Source: Leclercia adecarboxylata
Lineage (GTDB): Bacteria > Pseudomonadota > Gammaproteobacteria > Enterobacterales > Enterobacteriaceae
Direction of reading: 5' to 3'
NCBI RefSeq assembly: GCF_006874705.1
Contig: NZ_CP035382.1
Location: forward strand, 2,728,001-2,792,000
DNA: 64,000 bases
Each line of letters begins with the position of its first letter. Position 1 is the stretch's first letter. The translations under genes and the position numbers were made by a program. The notes beneath the pieces are model-generated. The model had not been told where the DNA came from. It did no database searches and was given only the letters and a program-made list of their open reading frames with translations. Shown here piece after piece: positions 63,171 through 64,000 of the stretch.

Positions 63171-63406
63171 AAGAGATTTCTGCTGTGCAGCCTGGCTGCA
63201 CCCTGTCTGATACCGGCGAAAACCGGCTGTTGCGCGTGACGCTGGCCAGTGAATTCCTTGCTGATTTGTTATCCGGGTGCGGTTCTTCCGGTTCACGAAC
63301 CGTTTCTGCTGAAGGGGCTGCGGCGATGTTTGCCTGTCTGGCCGAACAGCTCGACGGCGTTGTTAAAGAAACCAGCACCATGAAGGGGAACCACAATGAT
63401 CAGTAA
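63167..63406 (+). CDS. Small satellite protein of unknown function
   Basis: 79 residues in the immunity/replication unit. The start overlaps the Icd-like stop as ATGA, and the end overlaps the next start by 11 bases, so translation is tightly coupled. A derepression role, as for P4 epsilon near this position, is possible but not supported by visible similarity. Confidence 0.72.
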   Translation: MKEISAVQPGCTLSDTGENRLLRVTLASEFLADLLSGCGSSGSRTVSAEGAAAMFACLAEQLDGVVKETSTMKGNHNDQ

Positions 63407-63806
63407 AGAATCCTTTATGTCCCCTGCCTTTCGTACCGCATTACTGCGCCGCTATATCGCAGAGGCTTTCATTTCCCTGATGCGGCGCGTCAATGGCGAG
63501 GCCGCTTATATCGAAGATGGCGAACGCTTGGCGCTGACGCCTGACAAAGTGGCCATGAACATTCTTTATCACCTTGAAATGCCGTGGATAGATGAGTTTG
63601 GTATCGAAGAGGGCAGTCGTCTTGCCGCAGAGGTGCTGGAAAAAATGCTCGCACCGGGTTTTATGGGCGAAACGCTCCGGCTGTCGGTTGAGGGCGTTAC
63701 GGAGATGCGTGAGGTTTACCGGGACATTATTTTTGGCGCGCCTGACGGAGAACTGCCGCCGGGCTATGAATTCATGTGCTGCGGTGAGCGGGAGGAGAGC
63801 CAGTGA
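63396..63806 (+). CDS. Unknown satellite protein before the primase
   Basis: 136 residues, not recognised with certainty. It appears mostly helical and acidic (PWIDEFGIEEGSRLAAEVLE near 62-81) with two adjacent Cys near the end (FMCCGERE). Such genes commonly precede the alpha primase in P4-like islands. Its TGA overlaps the GTG start of the primase. Confidence 0.75.
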   Translation: MISKESFMSPAFRTALLRRYIAEAFISLMRRVNGEAAYIEDGERLALTPDKVAMNILYHLEMPWIDEFGIEEGSRLAAEVLEKMLAPGFMGETLRLSVEGVTEMREVYRDIIFGAPDGELPPGYEFMCCGEREESQ

Positions 63807-64000
63807 AACCTGTCTCTGTAACATCGGTAGCCTCTGCCGCACGTGGCCGCTGGCCTCATATTCTTTCGGCGCTGGGGATCGACATACCGGCAGGCCACCG
63901 CCACGGCGCATGCCCGAAATGTGGCGGCACGGATCGTTTTCGCCTGGATGATAAAGAGGGGCGCGGAACGTGGTTCTGCAATCAGTGCGGTAACGGTGAT
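63803..64000 (+). CDS. P4 alpha-type primase/helicase, N-terminal part
   Basis: The first 66 codons of the satellite replication protein, cut by the right edge. The zinc ribbon of the P4 primase is complete: Cys37 and Cys40 in GACPKCGGTDRFR, and Cys59 and Cys62 in TWFCNQCGNGD. The start is GTG overlapping the previous stop, with GGAGGAG about seven bases upstream. In P4 the full protein has primase, helicase and origin-binding domains. Confidence 0.92.
   Translation, partial: MKPVSVTSVASAARGRWPHILSALGIDIPAGHRHGACPKCGGTDRFRLDDKEGRGTWFCNQCGNGD

Noticed and set aside
58094..64000. Possible CRISPR array or transposon in the island
   Set aside because: No regularly spaced repeats, transposase or terminal inverted repeats were found.

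Overview
The window is chromosomal DNA from an enterobacterium close to the Enterobacter / Leclercia / Lelliottia group. The 16S gene is of that type. Gene order follows the Escherichia coli rnhB-to-proA block almost gene for gene, except that an Na+-translocating NADH:quinone reductase (nqr) operon lies between yafK and dinB, where E. coli K-12 has other genes. The genus is an inference; the family is clear.

Layout. 1-17.6 kb: end of rnhB, dnaE, accA, ldcC, yaeR, tilS, the reverse-strand pair yaeP-rof, yaeQ-arfB, nlpE, then on the reverse strand proS, rcsF-trmO and the methionine importer metNIQ with a MetJ operator, then gmhB. 17.6-23.3 kb: a complete rrnH-type rRNA operon (P1/P2 promoters, 16S, tRNA-Ile, tRNA-Ala, 23S, 5S, tRNA-Asp, terminator). 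23.4-38.6 kb: dkgB, yafC with a divergent MFS exporter, yafD, a methyltransferase (yafE), mltD, gloB, yafS, rnhA/dnaQ, a second tRNA-Asp, yafV, fadE, gmhA, yafJ and yafK. 38.6-45.1 kb: nqrABCDEF-nqrM behind an unusually structured leader. 45.1-57.7 kb: a periplasmic GDPD-like protein with substituted active-site positions, dinB with a LexA box, a REP pair, pepD, gpt, frsA, crl, phoE, proBA and a CHASE4-PAS-GGDEF-EAL protein.

58.0-64.0 kb: tRNA-Thr(CGT) (thrW) carries an integrated P4-like satellite that runs off the right edge. Visible parts are a tyrosine integrase with arm-type repeats, an AT-rich gene of unknown function, an AlpA-type activator, a 288-residue protein directly followed by a P2 gpN-like major capsid protein, an Ash/Icd-like reading frame that contains a C4/cI-like antisense RNA, two small genes, and the start of the P4 alpha primase. 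The thrW site is also used by CP4-6 in E. coli K-12.

Most of the window is ordinary core genome. The parts most worth follow-up are the nqr leader RNA (a long closing helix enclosing alternative hairpins), the capsid pair carried by the satellite, the unknown integrase-adjacent gene, and the GDPD-like protein. No CRISPR array, insertion sequence or transposase was seen.
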